A DNA stretch of 64,000 bases from CAWVSB01 sp046710535 (GCA_046710535.1 JBKEHH010000009.1:1-64000), one strand, 5' to 3'. Numbered from the stretch's first letter, positions 44,146 to 54,427 are shown. The notes: generated by a model from the sequence alone, not told the origin. Made by a program: numbers and translations.

Positions 44146-46163
44146 ATGCTCCCCAAGCTATCCTTTCTTTTGCCACTGATCATTATTGCAAGTATCAGCT
44201 CAGCCCAAACCACTGTAGATGAAGATGTTGCGACAAATTCCAGCTCAGTGGCGGTAGACTCACCGTTAGAAAAAGCTACTCCTGCTATAAATCCAACTCA
44301 GATATACGTCAAAGAACGGGCAAAATTTGAACAGGCAAAAAGCTATCTCGCCAAAGGCAAGCGGCTGAAATTTGCAGAACTGCAAACCGAGCTAGCGGAC
44401 TATCCCCTAGCACCCTATTTAGAATACGCCGATATAGCAGCACATTTACGTCACACCAAATCAAGCCGAGTTGATGAGTTCTTAACAAATAACAGCGATA
44501 CCTCTCTGAGTAAACGACTTCGTTATATATGGCTGGAAAACTTGCGTAAGCGTGACAAATGGCAGGAATTTATCATCTATTACACAGGTGAAAACGCAAC
44601 TACCGAGCAGCAATGCTTTTATCAATATGCGCGTTACCGTAATGGCGACAAACAACAGGCACTTGAAGCGACATTAGAATTATGGAAGGTAGGTGAGTCT
44701 CAAACGAAAGCTTGCGACAAAATGTTTGGTGTTGTCATTAAACAAAATCTTATTACTGAAGACATTGCTTGGCAGCGCTTTACTGACGCAGTTATAAACC
44801 ATGAAAGTGTGCTAGCGAGATATCTAAAACGCTTCTTTGTTAGCGCTGAATACAAAGATAAGGCGAAACTTTATTACGCAACTCATCGCAATCCGGCATT
44901 AATTGCTAAGCAAGAAAACTATGCCAATAGTTCGCCTGCTAACATCGCGTTAATTCAGCATTCTATAGCTCATTTGGCTAAAACCTCTGAACGTAAAGCT
45001 ACTGATTTATGGCTAGATTATTCCAAAAAAATAGACTTTAACGATAGTGAAAAAAGCTATGTCGTCACTAGCCTACTCAAGTATTTGTATAAGAATATGC
45101 ACGACGGTATTGCTGACGATCTATTGCGCTCATCAATCAACCCCGAAACAATAAACCTAGTAGAAAATCGAATCAGAAAGGCCTTAGCCACACTAGATTG
45201 GGCCAGCGTGCGCTACTGGATCAAAAAATTGCCGGCTAAAAGCCAAGCAACTGATCGCTGGAAATACTGGATAGCAAGAGCAGAAGAGCAGCTGTCGCCA
45301 AATGATACCAGCATTGCCAATGCGCAATTTCAACAACTGGCACAAGAAAGAAGCTTCTTTGGTTATCTGGCTGCTGATAAAGTCTCACAACCTTATTTAC
45401 TAAAAGATAAGCCGGTGGTTATCGCTAAAGCCACCTGGGAAAAAGCCACCAATAATGCTTCATTAATCCGCAGTAGAGAGCTATTTTTACTCAAGGAATA
45501 CACCAACGCCCGCCGTGAATGGCAGTATCTGTCACAAACAGCCGACACCGACACTATGATCGCTGCAGCTAAATTAGCCAGCGACTGGGGCTGGCATAGC
45601 CAAGCTGCCTACGGCATTGTTATTGTTAAACAATGGGATGACTTAACATTACGATTCCCATCTGACTACGTAGATATATATAAAAAAAGTGCGACTGAAT
45701 ACCAACTACCAGTTGAGCTAATGCTTGCACTAAGCCGACAGGAAAGCTCTTTTGCCACCGACGCACTATCGCCAAGTGGGGCAAAGGGTTTGATGCAGCT
45801 AATGCCAACAACGGCAAAATACATAGCTAGAAAAAGCAAAATTAATTATCGGTATGAGCGGCAACTATTCGAAGCAGAAAAAATATTCAGCTAGGTACCA
45901 GCTATTATCGTTATCTGATGAATAATTTTGACGATAATCGAATTTTGTCTACATCTTCATACAACGCCGGGCCAAGCCGCAGCCGCCAATGGCTGAAAAA
46001 ATCAGCTGGAACTATTCCGGCTGACGTATGGACTGAAATTATTCCCTTCAATGAGACCCGACGCTATGTGCAAAATGTATTATATTTTTCGGTAGTTTAT
46101 GGGCAAAGAGAAGGCATCGAGGTAAAACTGCTTACTGAGACCGAACAGAACACTTTACTGTAG
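44146..46163 (+). pseudogene. slt: Soluble lytic murein transglycosylase (Slt70-like), frameshifted
   Basis: The first frame (44146-45894) has a signal peptide (about 1-20), a long helical U-domain and the catalytic start VELMLALSRQESSFATDALS (catalytic Glu in RQES) with GAKGLMQLMPTTAKYI. It stops after FEAEKIFS. The second frame (to 46163) supplies the rest of the SLT domain: LGTSYYRYLMNNFDDNRILS, SSYNAGPSRSRQWLKKS and IPFNETRRYVQNVL. The break is a run of six A (45878-45883); with seven A the join reads FEAEKNIQLGTSYYRYLM, giving about 672 residues, normal for Slt. Slt cleaves glycan strands in the periplasm. A truncated product would lack part of the active-site cleft. Confidence 0.8.
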
Positions 46164-46287
46164 CTAGCGTCACTAAGCTCGCGATGCAGAAAACAGCTGC
46201 CGCCACTAATACCGATAGCCGACAACAATACTATCTGCGATACCAACTTACTGTTAAAATCAGCACTACAAAATTCGTCCAAATTTA

Positions 46288-47121
46288 GTGATACCGATGT
46301 TTGATATAAAACCCATTGCTGGCGCGCTTGGCGCCGAAATTAGTGGCATTGACCTTACCGCCAACATTAGCCCTGCGGCTTTTACGGAAATTAGGCGGCT
46401 ACTCGTTGAGTACGGCGTGATATTTTTTCGCGATCAGGATATCAGCCATGCTCAACAGAAAAAAATTGCTGAAAATTTTGGCCCTCTGCAAACTCACCCA
46501 GCCTACGCAACTGTTGCGGATTTTCCCGAAATAACTGTATTAGAAAGCACACTGGACAAGCCTACAAAAATTGAAGCTTGGCATAGCGATATGACATTTC
46601 GCAAGCATCCACCACTAGGCACTCTGCTGCGCTCTAAAATTATCCCAGCTAAAGGCGGCGATACTATGTGGGCATGTATGGCAACGGCTTACAATGGACT
46701 TTCCCAGCCAATGCAAAATATGCTTGAAGGTTTAGTTGCCATTCATGATTTCCGCCATGGCTTTAAAGAAAGCATAGCAGAGCTAGGCGGCGCTGAGCGT
46801 CTAGCGAGTGCAGTAACCGATAATCCACCGGTTGAACACCCAGTGATTCGAGTCCACCCTGAAAGTGGTAAAAAGGTTATTTTTGTTAACTCTCTTTTTA
46901 CTACTCATATTGTGGGTATGCCGAAAAATGAAAGCGCAGCGATTTTAGAATTTCTATATCGGCATGTAACGACAGCTGAATACACCTGTCGCTTTAACTG
47001 GCAACCTAACTGCCTCGCAATTTGGGATAATCGCAGTACTCAACACAAGCCGATTAACGACTATTTCCCGGCGCACCGGCAGCTAGAACGTATTACCATT
47101 GATGGCGACAAGCCCTACTAG
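46288..47121 (+). CDS. TauD/TfdA-family dioxygenase
   Basis: Fe(II)/2-oxoglutarate-dependent dioxygenase of 274-277 residues. The HxD motif is in KIEAWHSDMTF, the distal His in DNRSTQHKPINDY, and the 2-oxoglutarate-binding Arg follows in HRQLERITI. Other signature parts are GVIFFRDQDISHAQQKKIAE and FVNSLFTTHIVGM. Members release sulfite from taurine or cleave herbicides and other ethers; the substrate here is unknown. The start is GTG at 46288 or ATG at 46297. No transporter or sulfonate gene is adjacent. Confidence 0.9.
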   Translation: MIPMFDIKPIAGALGAEISGIDLTANISPAAFTEIRRLLVEYGVIFFRDQDISHAQQKKIAENFGPLQTHPAYATVADFPEITVLESTLDKPTKIEAWHSDMTFRKHPPLGTLLRSKIIPAKGGDTMWACMATAYNGLSQPMQNMLEGLVAIHDFRHGFKESIAELGGAERLASAVTDNPPVEHPVIRVHPESGKKVIFVNSLFTTHIVGMPKNESAAILEFLYRHVTTAEYTCRFNWQPNCLAIWDNRSTQHKPINDYFPAHRQLERITIDGDKPY

Positions 47122-47137
47122 ACTTGTCGTATAAATC

Positions 47138-47845
47138 TTAGTTGCGAAAGAAATTCATCGCTAGGCGCGCGAATTTATCGTTATCGATAGCTTGATCTAA
47201 GCTATTAATTGCGACTTGAAAAGTTTCCTCCCCAATTACCTCGCGACGAATATGTAACAAACTCTCAGCATAGCCTTTAGTAAATTCTGGATGCCATTGA
47301 ATAGTCAGAATGTGATTATTAATACCAGTAATCATGTTTGGACAAAAATCATTACCTGCCAATACTTTTGCACCAGTGGCTGTCTGCATTACTTGGTCCT
47401 GATGCGTTGCCAGAAAACTTACCGTCTCACCTGCTTTGGCAAATCCTGCAATATCTTCATATAGCGTGCAAGTTTGTACGCCAACACCCCAGCCCTTGTC
47501 AGACTTTTGGGTTTGACCACCTAAAAAATGCGCTACCATTTGATGGCCAAAACAAATAGCGACTAACTTTTTCTTCCTAGCATTTAGGCCAAAGATAAAT
47601 TCACCAAGTTTTTTAATCCACTGCTCATCTTGATAAACACTAAACTTACTGCCAGTAAGCAGATAGCCATCTACTTCATCAATACTCGCCGGGTATTCAC
47701 CTTTCATTACATTGTAAGTAACTATATTAATATCAGAATCTGCGCTCTTTAATAATTCAGTAAACATTGCTGGGTAGTCGCCGTATGTCGCTTCAAGCTC
47801 CGGGCGCACTTCATCTGCGTTTAAAATGCCAATGGTATAGGTCAT
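47138..47845 (-). CDS. Class I glutamine amidotransferase-like protein
   Basis: Protein of 235 residues with a GATase1 fold: nucleophilic Cys in AICFGHQMVAHFLGG, and His and Glu in ILTIQWHPEFTKGYAESLL. It resembles stand-alone GMP-synthase-like amidotransferases. The synthetase partner is not next to it, so the amide acceptor is unknown; it may act as a peptidase-like or gamma-glutamyl hydrolase. It is convergent with the dioxygenase gene, 17 bases apart. Confidence 0.85.
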   Translation of the reverse strand: MTYTIGILNADEVRPELEATYGDYPAMFTELLKSADSDINIVTYNVMKGEYPASIDEVDGYLLTGSKFSVYQDEQWIKKLGEFIFGLNARKKKLVAICFGHQMVAHFLGGQTQKSDKGWGVGVQTCTLYEDIAGFAKAGETVSFLATHQDQVMQTATGAKVLAGNDFCPNMITGINNHILTIQWHPEFTKGYAESLLHIRREVIGEETFQVAINSLDQAIDNDKFARLAMNFFRN

Positions 47846-47966
47846 AAATTATAGCCTTGCTGTTCGGTGTTAAATTTCATCTACTATAGCCATGATACAT
47901 GGATAGCTCTGTCAAGCGTGATAAGCTGTTTGCAGATATCAAGATTATTATTATCTGAGGTTTCCT

Positions 47967-49544
47967 TTGATCTTTACAACGGCTGTTTCGACTAACCGTC
48001 AATTTGTTCAAAAATTAAGACATAAATTATCTCATGCCATGAGCTGGCTGATATTCCCCTTAATGGTTATTTTTGCCTCCAATGCCCGCGCCGCAAACAT
48101 TGATCAAAACATAAACGAATTTGTCCAACCGCTGACCGACACTGTGTCTAGCTTTATTTTCTATAAAGCCGAGATCTTCGGCACCCAAATGCCATTGATC
48201 GTGTTGTGGCTGCTAGTTGCAGCAATATTCTTTACCTTCTATTTTGGCTTTTTAAATATCCGTGGCTTTGGTCATGCACTGCGCCTAACTCGAGGTGATT
48301 ATGATAGTCATGATCACGATGGCGAAGTCAGTCATTTCCAAGCGCTAACAACAGCGGTATCAGGCACCGTCGGTATTGGTAATATTGGCGGTGTAGCGAT
48401 CGTTATTACTATCGGCGGTCCGGGCGCTGTTTTTTGGTTATTAGTGGCGGGATTTCTAGGTATGTCGACCAAGTTTGTCGAATGCTACGCCGGAGTTCGC
48501 TACCGAAAAATAAACCCGGATGGGTCTGTATCTGGCGGGCCAATGTATTATTTAGAAGAAGCCTTCCACTTACATAAGCTCAGTTTTTTAGCCAAACCGA
48601 TGGGAATGTTTTATGCCATTGCGATTGTTATTGGCTGCCTTGGCATTGGTAATATGTTCCAGTCTAATCAAGCCTTTCAGCAGTTTTTATTTGCTTCTGG
48701 CGGCGAAACAAGCTGGTTTGCCGACAAGGGCTGGCTGTTTGGCTTAGTCATCGCCTCTGCCGTTGGATTGATTATTATTGGTGGAATTCAAAGCATTGCA
48801 AAGGTCACCAGCAAGCTAGTGCCGTTCATGGCAGTGACATACCTAATCGCAGCAGTGGTTATCATCGCGTTAAATGCTGACAAATTACCTTGGGCTATTA
48901 GCGCAATATTTACCGAAGCGTTTAACCCTCAAGCAACCGTCGGCGGTGTGCTAGGGGTGATGATTCTAGGGGTTCAGCGAGCAGTATTTTCCAATGAAGC
49001 GGGCATTGGTTCAGCGCCCATAGCACACTCGGCGGTGCGGACAGAGGAACCGGCTACTGAAGGCTATGTAAGCCTGCTGGAACCTTTTATCGACACCATT
49101 GTAATTTGCACCCTAACCGCACTGGTTATCCTAACAACGGTTTATGAGCTAGGAATGGAAAGCGAAGGAGTACAAGGAATAGAGCTTACCTCGCAGGCAT
49201 TTAAGGAAACTATTAGCTGGTCAACAGTACCGCTGTCATTTATTGCTATTTTATTTGCCTTCTCAACCATGATTTCATGGTCATACTATGGAATGAAAGG
49301 TTGGACTTATATTTTTGGCGAATCAAAACTTGTTGAAGCTATTTTCAAGCTAATATTTTGTGGCTTCGTTGCACTAGGCTGTACTATTGAACTCAGTGCA
49401 GTACTGGATTTTTCAGATGCCATGGTATTCATTGTGGCGCTGCCTAATATTCTTGGCCTCTATATGCTGGCACCGACTATTAAACGTGAACTAAAGGTAT
49501 ATCAACAAAAACTAAAGAGTGGTGAGATCTCTCCTAATGACTGA
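47967..49544 (+). CDS. Alanine/glycine:cation symporter (AGCS family)
   Basis: Sodium- or proton-coupled amino-acid carrier of 525 residues with about ten membrane helices. Signatures: LTTAVSGTVGIGNIGGVAIV, GPGAVFWLLVAGFLGMSTKF, SGGPMYYLEEAF and GVQRAVFSNEAGIGSAPIAH. The start is TTG at 47967 with GAGG at 47957-47960. The N-terminal extension (about 1-45) is hydrophobic with ASNARAANID, like a signal peptide. No glycine riboswitch was seen in the short upstream region. Confidence 0.9.
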   Translation: MIFTTAVSTNRQFVQKLRHKLSHAMSWLIFPLMVIFASNARAANIDQNINEFVQPLTDTVSSFIFYKAEIFGTQMPLIVLWLLVAAIFFTFYFGFLNIRGFGHALRLTRGDYDSHDHDGEVSHFQALTTAVSGTVGIGNIGGVAIVITIGGPGAVFWLLVAGFLGMSTKFVECYAGVRYRKINPDGSVSGGPMYYLEEAFHLHKLSFLAKPMGMFYAIAIVIGCLGIGNMFQSNQAFQQFLFASGGETSWFADKGWLFGLVIASAVGLIIIGGIQSIAKVTSKLVPFMAVTYLIAAVVIIALNADKLPWAISAIFTEAFNPQATVGGVLGVMILGVQRAVFSNEAGIGSAPIAHSAVRTEEPATEGYVSLLEPFIDTIVICTLTALVILTTVYELGMESEGVQGIELTSQAFKETISWSTVPLSFIAILFAFSTMISWSYYGMKGWTYIFGESKLVEAIFKLIFCGFVALGCTIELSAVLDFSDAMVFIVALPNILGLYMLAPTIKRELKVYQQKLKSGEISPND

Positions 49545-49567
49545 CTTTAGCTAATGGCCACTTTTAA

Positions 49568-50146
49568 CTAAACTCCCAAGTCAATACCCCAGCGTTTTAC
49601 CACCCCGGTATCGATGTCGAATAAATCTAATACTCTACCAACGCTATGATCAACAATATCGCTAACCGACTCAGGCTTGGTGTAAAAGGCGGGTAAAGGC
49701 GGAGCAATAATAGCGCCCATTTCAGATAGCGCTGTCATAGTACGTAAATGGCCGGTATGAAGTGGCGTTTCTCGCACCATTAAGACTAGCCTGCGGCGCT
49801 CTTTTAACACCACGTCAGCGGCGCGGGTTAACAATGACGAGGTTACGCCAGTTGCAATTTCAGACATTGTGCGCACTGAACACGGCGCAATAATCATTCC
49901 TAAACTAGGAAATGAACCGCTGGCAATGGATGCACCAACATTCTTTACGGAATGAAACTGATCCGCCATTGCACGAATATCTTCGACTTTGTAATCTGTT
50001 TCATAAGCCATCGTCATTTCGGCAGACTTAGTCATCACCAAATGCGTTTCAACATCAGCCTCACGCAACAGCTCTAGCATACGTGTGCCATACACCACAC
50101 CGGATGCTCCAGATATTCCAACTATGATTCGTTTTTTTTCGCTCAC
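49568..50146 (-). CDS. ubiX: Flavin prenyltransferase UbiX
   Basis: Protein of 192 residues that attaches dimethylallyl phosphate to FMN, making the prenyl-FMN cofactor for UbiD decarboxylases of ubiquinone synthesis. Visible: VGISGASGVVYGTRMLELL (FMN-binding), APCSVRTMSEIATGVTSSLL, and VLMVRETPLHTGHLRTMTAL. The start is GTG at 50146. It is convergent with the symporter. ubiD is not in the window. Confidence 0.93.
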   Translation of the reverse strand: MSEKKRIIVGISGASGVVYGTRMLELLREADVETHLVMTKSAEMTMAYETDYKVEDIRAMADQFHSVKNVGASIASGSFPSLGMIIAPCSVRTMSEIATGVTSSLLTRAADVVLKERRRLVLMVRETPLHTGHLRTMTALSEMGAIIAPPLPAFYTKPESVSDIVDHSVGRVLDLFDIDTGVVKRWGIDLGV

Positions 50147-50241
50147 GCCAACCTGCTTATAGCTATATCATTTTTGTGGGAACATGATACACCCGTTGCT
50201 GCAGGTATTCATGCATCATAAATACGCAAAGCAGGTAACAA

Positions 50242-50918
50242 TTAGATCAAGTGGGCAACCAATGCTGCGGCATTCTTTGCTGGTAATGAAGTACCAGCAA
50301 TTAAGGTAGCATCGGCGGTAGTAAAATCTGCTGAATCTGGTGTAACTATAGCTCCACCGCTGCCATTTTGATTGGCCCCCCAGCAACACTTTGAATGCGC
50401 GAGTCCCAGAACATACCTTTATCCCATAAGCCTGTGTTAAACACTGTTGGCGCATTGCGTGGCACTGCTGGAAGACCTGTTACTGCCAAATGAAAACGAC
50501 CAAGACCCAAATCATCCGGATCTACTACGCCAGTGCTATCAACTGCATTTACACCAACAGACAGGGACAAATTATCGCCACCCCCAAGGGTTGAGTTATG
50601 ACACGAAACGCAAGCAGCATCTTGCACGCCGCCCAAGTTTTTAGCATAAAACAACTGTTTACCTAACTGCGCTATAGCGCTAGTAATATCCGGTAAATTC
50701 CTGTTGAGCGAAGGGTCTCCAGTTAAGCCTTCAGTATCAATTAGAGCTATAAGCTCAATATCTTGCGCATCTAACTCCGCCGTAATCTCATCCTCAGCCA
50801 CCGCTACCACTACCTCAGCAACCGTTTCATTAGCGCTATCGCTGCCACCGCCTCCGCTGCCAGCAACTAAGAGATAACAAAGTGTAAGCATTTTTATTAA
50901 GTTACTTATTATTTTCAT
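50242..50918 (-). pseudogene. Cytochrome-c-peroxidase-like protein, frameshifted and truncated
   Basis: The first frame (50918-50346) has a signal-like N terminus with a Gly/Ser stretch, then the haem motif CVSCH in GVQDAACVSCHNSTLGGG and PRNAPTVFNTGLWDKGMFWD, typical of di-haem peroxidase relatives. At a run of six C on the plus strand (50376-50381) the frame is lost; with seven, it continues as AGGANQNGSGGAIVTPDS to a stop at 50242. Even then the protein has only 225 residues and lacks the second haem domain, so an internal or 3' deletion has also occurred. It is probably a remnant. Confidence 0.7.
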
Positions 50919-51080
50919 GATAACTACCTAGGTCGATAAACTCCGCTAAACTAAGCAGCAAATGCATAACATCGTGGCATCAATTAGGGAACAATTGTGC
51001 AACCGTTGATAACGCAAATAACCACTAGGAATAGCCTACGAGTTTTGCTAGCGTAGGCGGCAACAATAAAAGGTAACAAT

Positions 51081-51527
51081 ATGCTGAACTGGCAATGGCA
51101 AAGTTTTGACGATTTAACTAAAACCGAGCTTTACGAAATACTGCGACTACGAGAAACCGTGTTCGTGCTTGAACAAGAGTGCGCCTATCAGGACTTAGAT
51201 TATTTAGACCAACATGCATGGCATGCCTGTGGCCGCAACGATGATGGTGAGTTAGCTGCCTATTGTCGTGTTGTCTATCCAGGTAAAAAATACCAAGAGC
51301 CAGCTATCGGCAGAGTTGCTACCGCGAAGGAATTCAGAGGGCTAGGTATAGGCATTGCCTTGATGGACTATGCGATTAAGCAAACAGAACATCACTACGA
51401 ACAACAGGGTATTCGTATTTCAGCGCAACAATATTTAGAAAAGTTTTATACTGACCTTGGTTTTGTGGTCTCGTCAGAGCCTTATAAAGAAGATGAAATA
51501 CCGCATATTGAGATGCTAAGAAAATAA
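51081..51527 (+). CDS. elaA: GNAT-family acetyltransferase (ElaA-like)
   Basis: Protein of 148 residues with the acetyl-CoA-binding loop in RVATAKEFRGLGIGIALMDY and the ElaA start pattern WQWQSFDDLTKTELYEILRL, FVLEQECAYQDLDYLDQHAW. ElaA proteins are small acyltransferases of unsettled substrate. AAGGTAACAAT precedes the ATG. It is convergent with a small remnant frame and then grxD. Confidence 0.88.
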   Translation: MLNWQWQSFDDLTKTELYEILRLRETVFVLEQECAYQDLDYLDQHAWHACGRNDDGELAAYCRVVYPGKKYQEPAIGRVATAKEFRGLGIGIALMDYAIKQTEHHYEQQGIRISAQQYLEKFYTDLGFVVSSEPYKEDEIPHIEMLRK

Positions 51528-51686
51528 TTATCGATAACTTAATTTTACTATTTGAAAACCATAATTTTTACCTTTGTCAGAGGCCCAGCTTACGTTTATG
51601 CCCATAAGATATGTGTGCATAGTTTCAACAAATAAATTATCGGCGCCAATTACCTTGGTAAATATTATTGGCTCTACGTCAACATG
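51528..51686 (-). pseudogene. Possible C-terminal gene remnant
   Basis: An open minus-strand stretch of 52 sense codons (for example KVIGADNLFVETMHTYLMGI and SDKGKNYGFQIVKLSYR) ending right beside the elaA stop. It has protein-like composition but no start codon; upstream it meets a TAG at 51687-51689 and then the grxD terminator. It may be the tail of a lost gene. The family was not recognised. Confidence 0.3.
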
Positions 51687-51707
51687 CTATCTATTTTGAT
51701 CAAGGAC

Positions 51708-51733
51708 AAAAAAGCCACCCGCAGGTGGCTTAA
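51708..51733 (-). terminator. Terminator of grxD
   Basis: GCCACC / GGTGGC stem with a four-base loop, followed by a run of six T on the minus strand, 16 bases beyond the grxD stop. Confidence 0.88.
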
Positions 51734-51748
51734 TTCGTTTACGACAAT

Positions 51749-52075
51749 CTAGTCAGCAGATTTAGCCGCACTTTCGTCAATCAAAGTTTTCAACTCACCA
51801 CTTTCATGCATCTCAGAGATAATGTCGCAACCGCCTATTAACTCGCCATCTACCCATAACTGCGGGAACGTAGGCCAATTAGCATAAGCCGGCATGCTTG
51901 CTCTGATTTCTGGGTTAGACAAAATATCAACATAGGCAAACCGCTGGCCGCAAGCCATTAGTGCCTGCACTGTGCGCGCTGAAAAACCGCACTGTGGCGC
52001 ATTAGGGCTACCCTTCATGTAGAGCAGAATCGCATTGCTTTCAAGCTGGTCTTTAATTGTATCGATAATATCCAT
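51749..52075 (-). CDS. grxD: Monothiol glutaredoxin GrxD
   Basis: Protein of 108 residues with the monothiol active site CGFS in KGSPNAPQCGFSARTVQAL, and TFPQLWVDGELIGGCDII for glutathione binding. It binds and transfers [2Fe-2S] clusters with glutathione and BolA partners. The start is set at MDIIDTIKDQL, preceded by GAGGTGAGG. It is a single gene with its own terminator. Confidence 0.95.
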   Translation of the reverse strand: MDIIDTIKDQLESNAILLYMKGSPNAPQCGFSARTVQALMACGQRFAYVDILSNPEIRASMPAYANWPTFPQLWVDGELIGGCDIISEMHESGELKTLIDESAAKSAD

Positions 52076-52305
52076 GAACCTCACCTCAAGACGCCACTAG
52101 CTGGCGCCTAAATATAAATTTAACAGTGCCTTAAACGGCAGGCTGAGTATTGTACCCAAGCCAATAATAAAAATCTTGACTATTTTACTAGGTCTTTCTA
52201 ACAAGTATCGCTAAAACGTTGCCAAAACTGGACATTAGCAGTAAAATTACTTTTTAAAGGTGGCTATTTGCTGCCTTTTTGCGTTTGTAGGATTTGATTT
52301 TAGCA

Positions 52306-53487
52306 ATGAGCACAATAATGAACACCTACGCGAGGCTGCCTATTGAATTTTCAAGAGGTGAGGGCTCCTGGTTATATGACACTGATGGCAAGGCTTATTT
52401 AGATGCGTTGGCGGGTATTGCCGTGTGTAACCTTGGTCATTGCCATCCTAAAATCACTCAGGCAATTAGCGAGCAAGCTGCTACGCTGGTTCATACCTCT
52501 AATATTTATCATATTGGCCGCCAGCAAGAACTAGCCGATAAGCTATGTAAAAACTCTGGTATGGAAAACGTATTTTTTTCTAATTCTGGTGCAGAGGCAA
52601 ATGAAGCCGCTATTAAGTTAGCGCGTCTTTACGGCAATAAGAATGGTATCGACAAGCCTTCTATTATTGTTATGGAGAATTCATTTCATGGCCGCACCTT
52701 AGCAACATTAAGTGCTACCGGCAGTAGAAAGGTACATGCTGGCTTTGAACCCCTAGTTAGCGGTTTTGTCCGCGCGCCCTATAACAATATTGCAGCCATA
52801 GAAAGCATTGCCGCAACTAGCAACAATATTGTCGCAATATTAGTAGAGCCCGTGCAGGGCGAAGGCGGCGTGATAATTCCTACTGCTGGCTACTTAAAAC
52901 AGTTACGTGAAATTTGTGACAAAAATAATTGGTTGTTAATGGTGGACGAAATTCAGACTGGCATTGGTCGCACCGGCAGTTTTTTTGCCTTTCAACAAGA
53001 AGGAATTTTACCGGATGTAGTGAGCAGCGCTAAGGCGCTTGGTAACGGCATGCCCATTGGCGCCTGCTTAACCGCAAAAAAAGCTGCTAATTTGTTCCAA
53101 CCCGGTAATCACGGATCTACATTTGGCGGCAACCCCCTCGCCTGCCATACCGCAAGCACGGTGATTGATGTGCTGCTTGAAAATGATCTATGTGCACTCG
53201 CGAAAAAAACCGGTGAGCAATTAGTTACTAACTTTTCCATGCAGCTTGCAGCTATAGCTGGTGTTAAAGAAGTTCGCGGTAAAGGCATGATGATTGGCAT
53301 TGAGTTAGATAATGATTGCCCCGAACTAGTCAGTAAAGCTTTAGCAGCAGGGCTGGTTATTAATGTCACTGCTGGCAATATTATTCGACTGCTGCCGCCG
53401 CTTAATCTAAGCAATGATGATGCAAGTACTCTAGTTGAAAAACTAAGTGCCGTTATTTGCGAACATTTAGCAGACGCTAACTCTTAA
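52306..53487 (+). CDS. argD: Acetylornithine aminotransferase ArgD
   Basis: PLP-dependent class III aminotransferase of about 393 residues. PLP-binding Lys is in VVSSAKALGNGMPIGACLTA, and LMVDEIQTGIGRTG and HGSTFGGNPLACHTA are family motifs. It transaminates N-acetylglutamate semialdehyde in arginine synthesis and may also act in lysine synthesis. The start is ATG at 52306 or 52318; a TTG upstream is less likely. It is followed 25 bases later by argF, an arginine-synthesis pair. Confidence 0.93.
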   Translation: MSTIMNTYARLPIEFSRGEGSWLYDTDGKAYLDALAGIAVCNLGHCHPKITQAISEQAATLVHTSNIYHIGRQQELADKLCKNSGMENVFFSNSGAEANEAAIKLARLYGNKNGIDKPSIIVMENSFHGRTLATLSATGSRKVHAGFEPLVSGFVRAPYNNIAAIESIAATSNNIVAILVEPVQGEGGVIIPTAGYLKQLREICDKNNWLLMVDEIQTGIGRTGSFFAFQQEGILPDVVSSAKALGNGMPIGACLTAKKAANLFQPGNHGSTFGGNPLACHTASTVIDVLLENDLCALAKKTGEQLVTNFSMQLAAIAGVKEVRGKGMMIGIELDNDCPELVSKALAAGLVINVTAGNIIRLLPPLNLSNDDASTLVEKLSAVICEHLADANS

Positions 53488-53512
53488 GCGCCAATTAACA
53501 GGATTATTGACC

Positions 53513-54427
53513 ATGGCCGTTAGACACTTTTTAACTTTATTAGATTTATCTCCCAGTGAACTGGAAGGTATTATCCAGCGCGCAATTGAGCTAAAAAAAC
53601 AATATTATGCCGGCGAGCTTTATCAGCCTTACAAAGGAAAAGTATTGGGTATGATTTTCGAAAAATCATCTACCCGCACTCGAGTATCTTTTGAAACTGG
53701 CATGTCTCATCTTGGCGGCCACGCTTTATTTTTATCCTCACGCGACACCCAACTTGGTCGCGGTGAGCCGATTGAAGACAGCGCTAAAGTACTCTCTTCA
53801 ATGGTCGACATAGTGATGATCAGAACATTTGGCCATGACATTATTGAACGCTTTGCACAAAACTCCCAAGTACCCGTAATTAATGCACTAACTGACGAGT
53901 ACCACCCATGTCAGCTGCTTGCAGATATTCAAACCTATGTTGAGCAACGCGGCTCGATCAAAGGTAAAAAAGTGGTATGGGTTGGTGATGGTAACAATAT
54001 GTGCCATTCATATATCAATGCTGCCAGGCAGTTTGATTTTCAGCTTATAGTTACTTGCCCTGAAGGTTTTGAGCCGATGCAAGAACTACTAGAGGCTAAC
54101 AAAGACAGAGTCAGTATTGTGCGAGACCCTATTGAGGCGAGCAAAGATGCTGACCTGTTAGTTACTGATGTATGGGCGTCAATGGGACAAGAAACTGAAC
54201 AAAAGGTACGACAAGATAAATTTAAAGGCTATATGATCAACCAAGACTTGCTAGATGTAGCAGCCCCTGATGCGCTCTATATGCATTGCCTGCCGGCACA
54301 TCGCGGCGAAGAGATTAGTGCAGAGCTAATGGATAACCCAGACACTGTTATCTGGAGCGAAGCAGAAAATCGCTTGCATGCACAAAAAGCCTTATTGGAA
54401 TTTTTGTTGGACGCTGCGAAAAACTAA
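53513..54427 (+). CDS. argF: Ornithine carbamoyltransferase ArgF
   Basis: Protein of 304 residues that makes citrulline from ornithine and carbamoyl phosphate. Carbamoyl-phosphate site SSTRTRVSFE, HPCQLLADIQT, WVGDGNNMCHSYINAA and the ornithine-site HCLPAHRGEEIS are all present. The start is MAVRHFLTLLDL. Its last bases overlap the glpK stop on the opposite strand. Confidence 0.96.
   Translation: MAVRHFLTLLDLSPSELEGIIQRAIELKKQYYAGELYQPYKGKVLGMIFEKSSTRTRVSFETGMSHLGGHALFLSSRDTQLGRGEPIEDSAKVLSSMVDIVMIRTFGHDIIERFAQNSQVPVINALTDEYHPCQLLADIQTYVEQRGSIKGKKVVWVGDGNNMCHSYINAARQFDFQLIVTCPEGFEPMQELLEANKDRVSIVRDPIEASKDADLLVTDVWASMGQETEQKVRQDKFKGYMINQDLLDVAAPDALYMHCLPAHRGEEISAELMDNPDTVIWSEAENRLHAQKALLEFLLDAAKN

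Noticed and set aside
47846..47966. Glycine riboswitch before the AGCS symporter
   Set aside because: The gap is about 120 bases and shows no riboswitch-like paired elements that I could identify.
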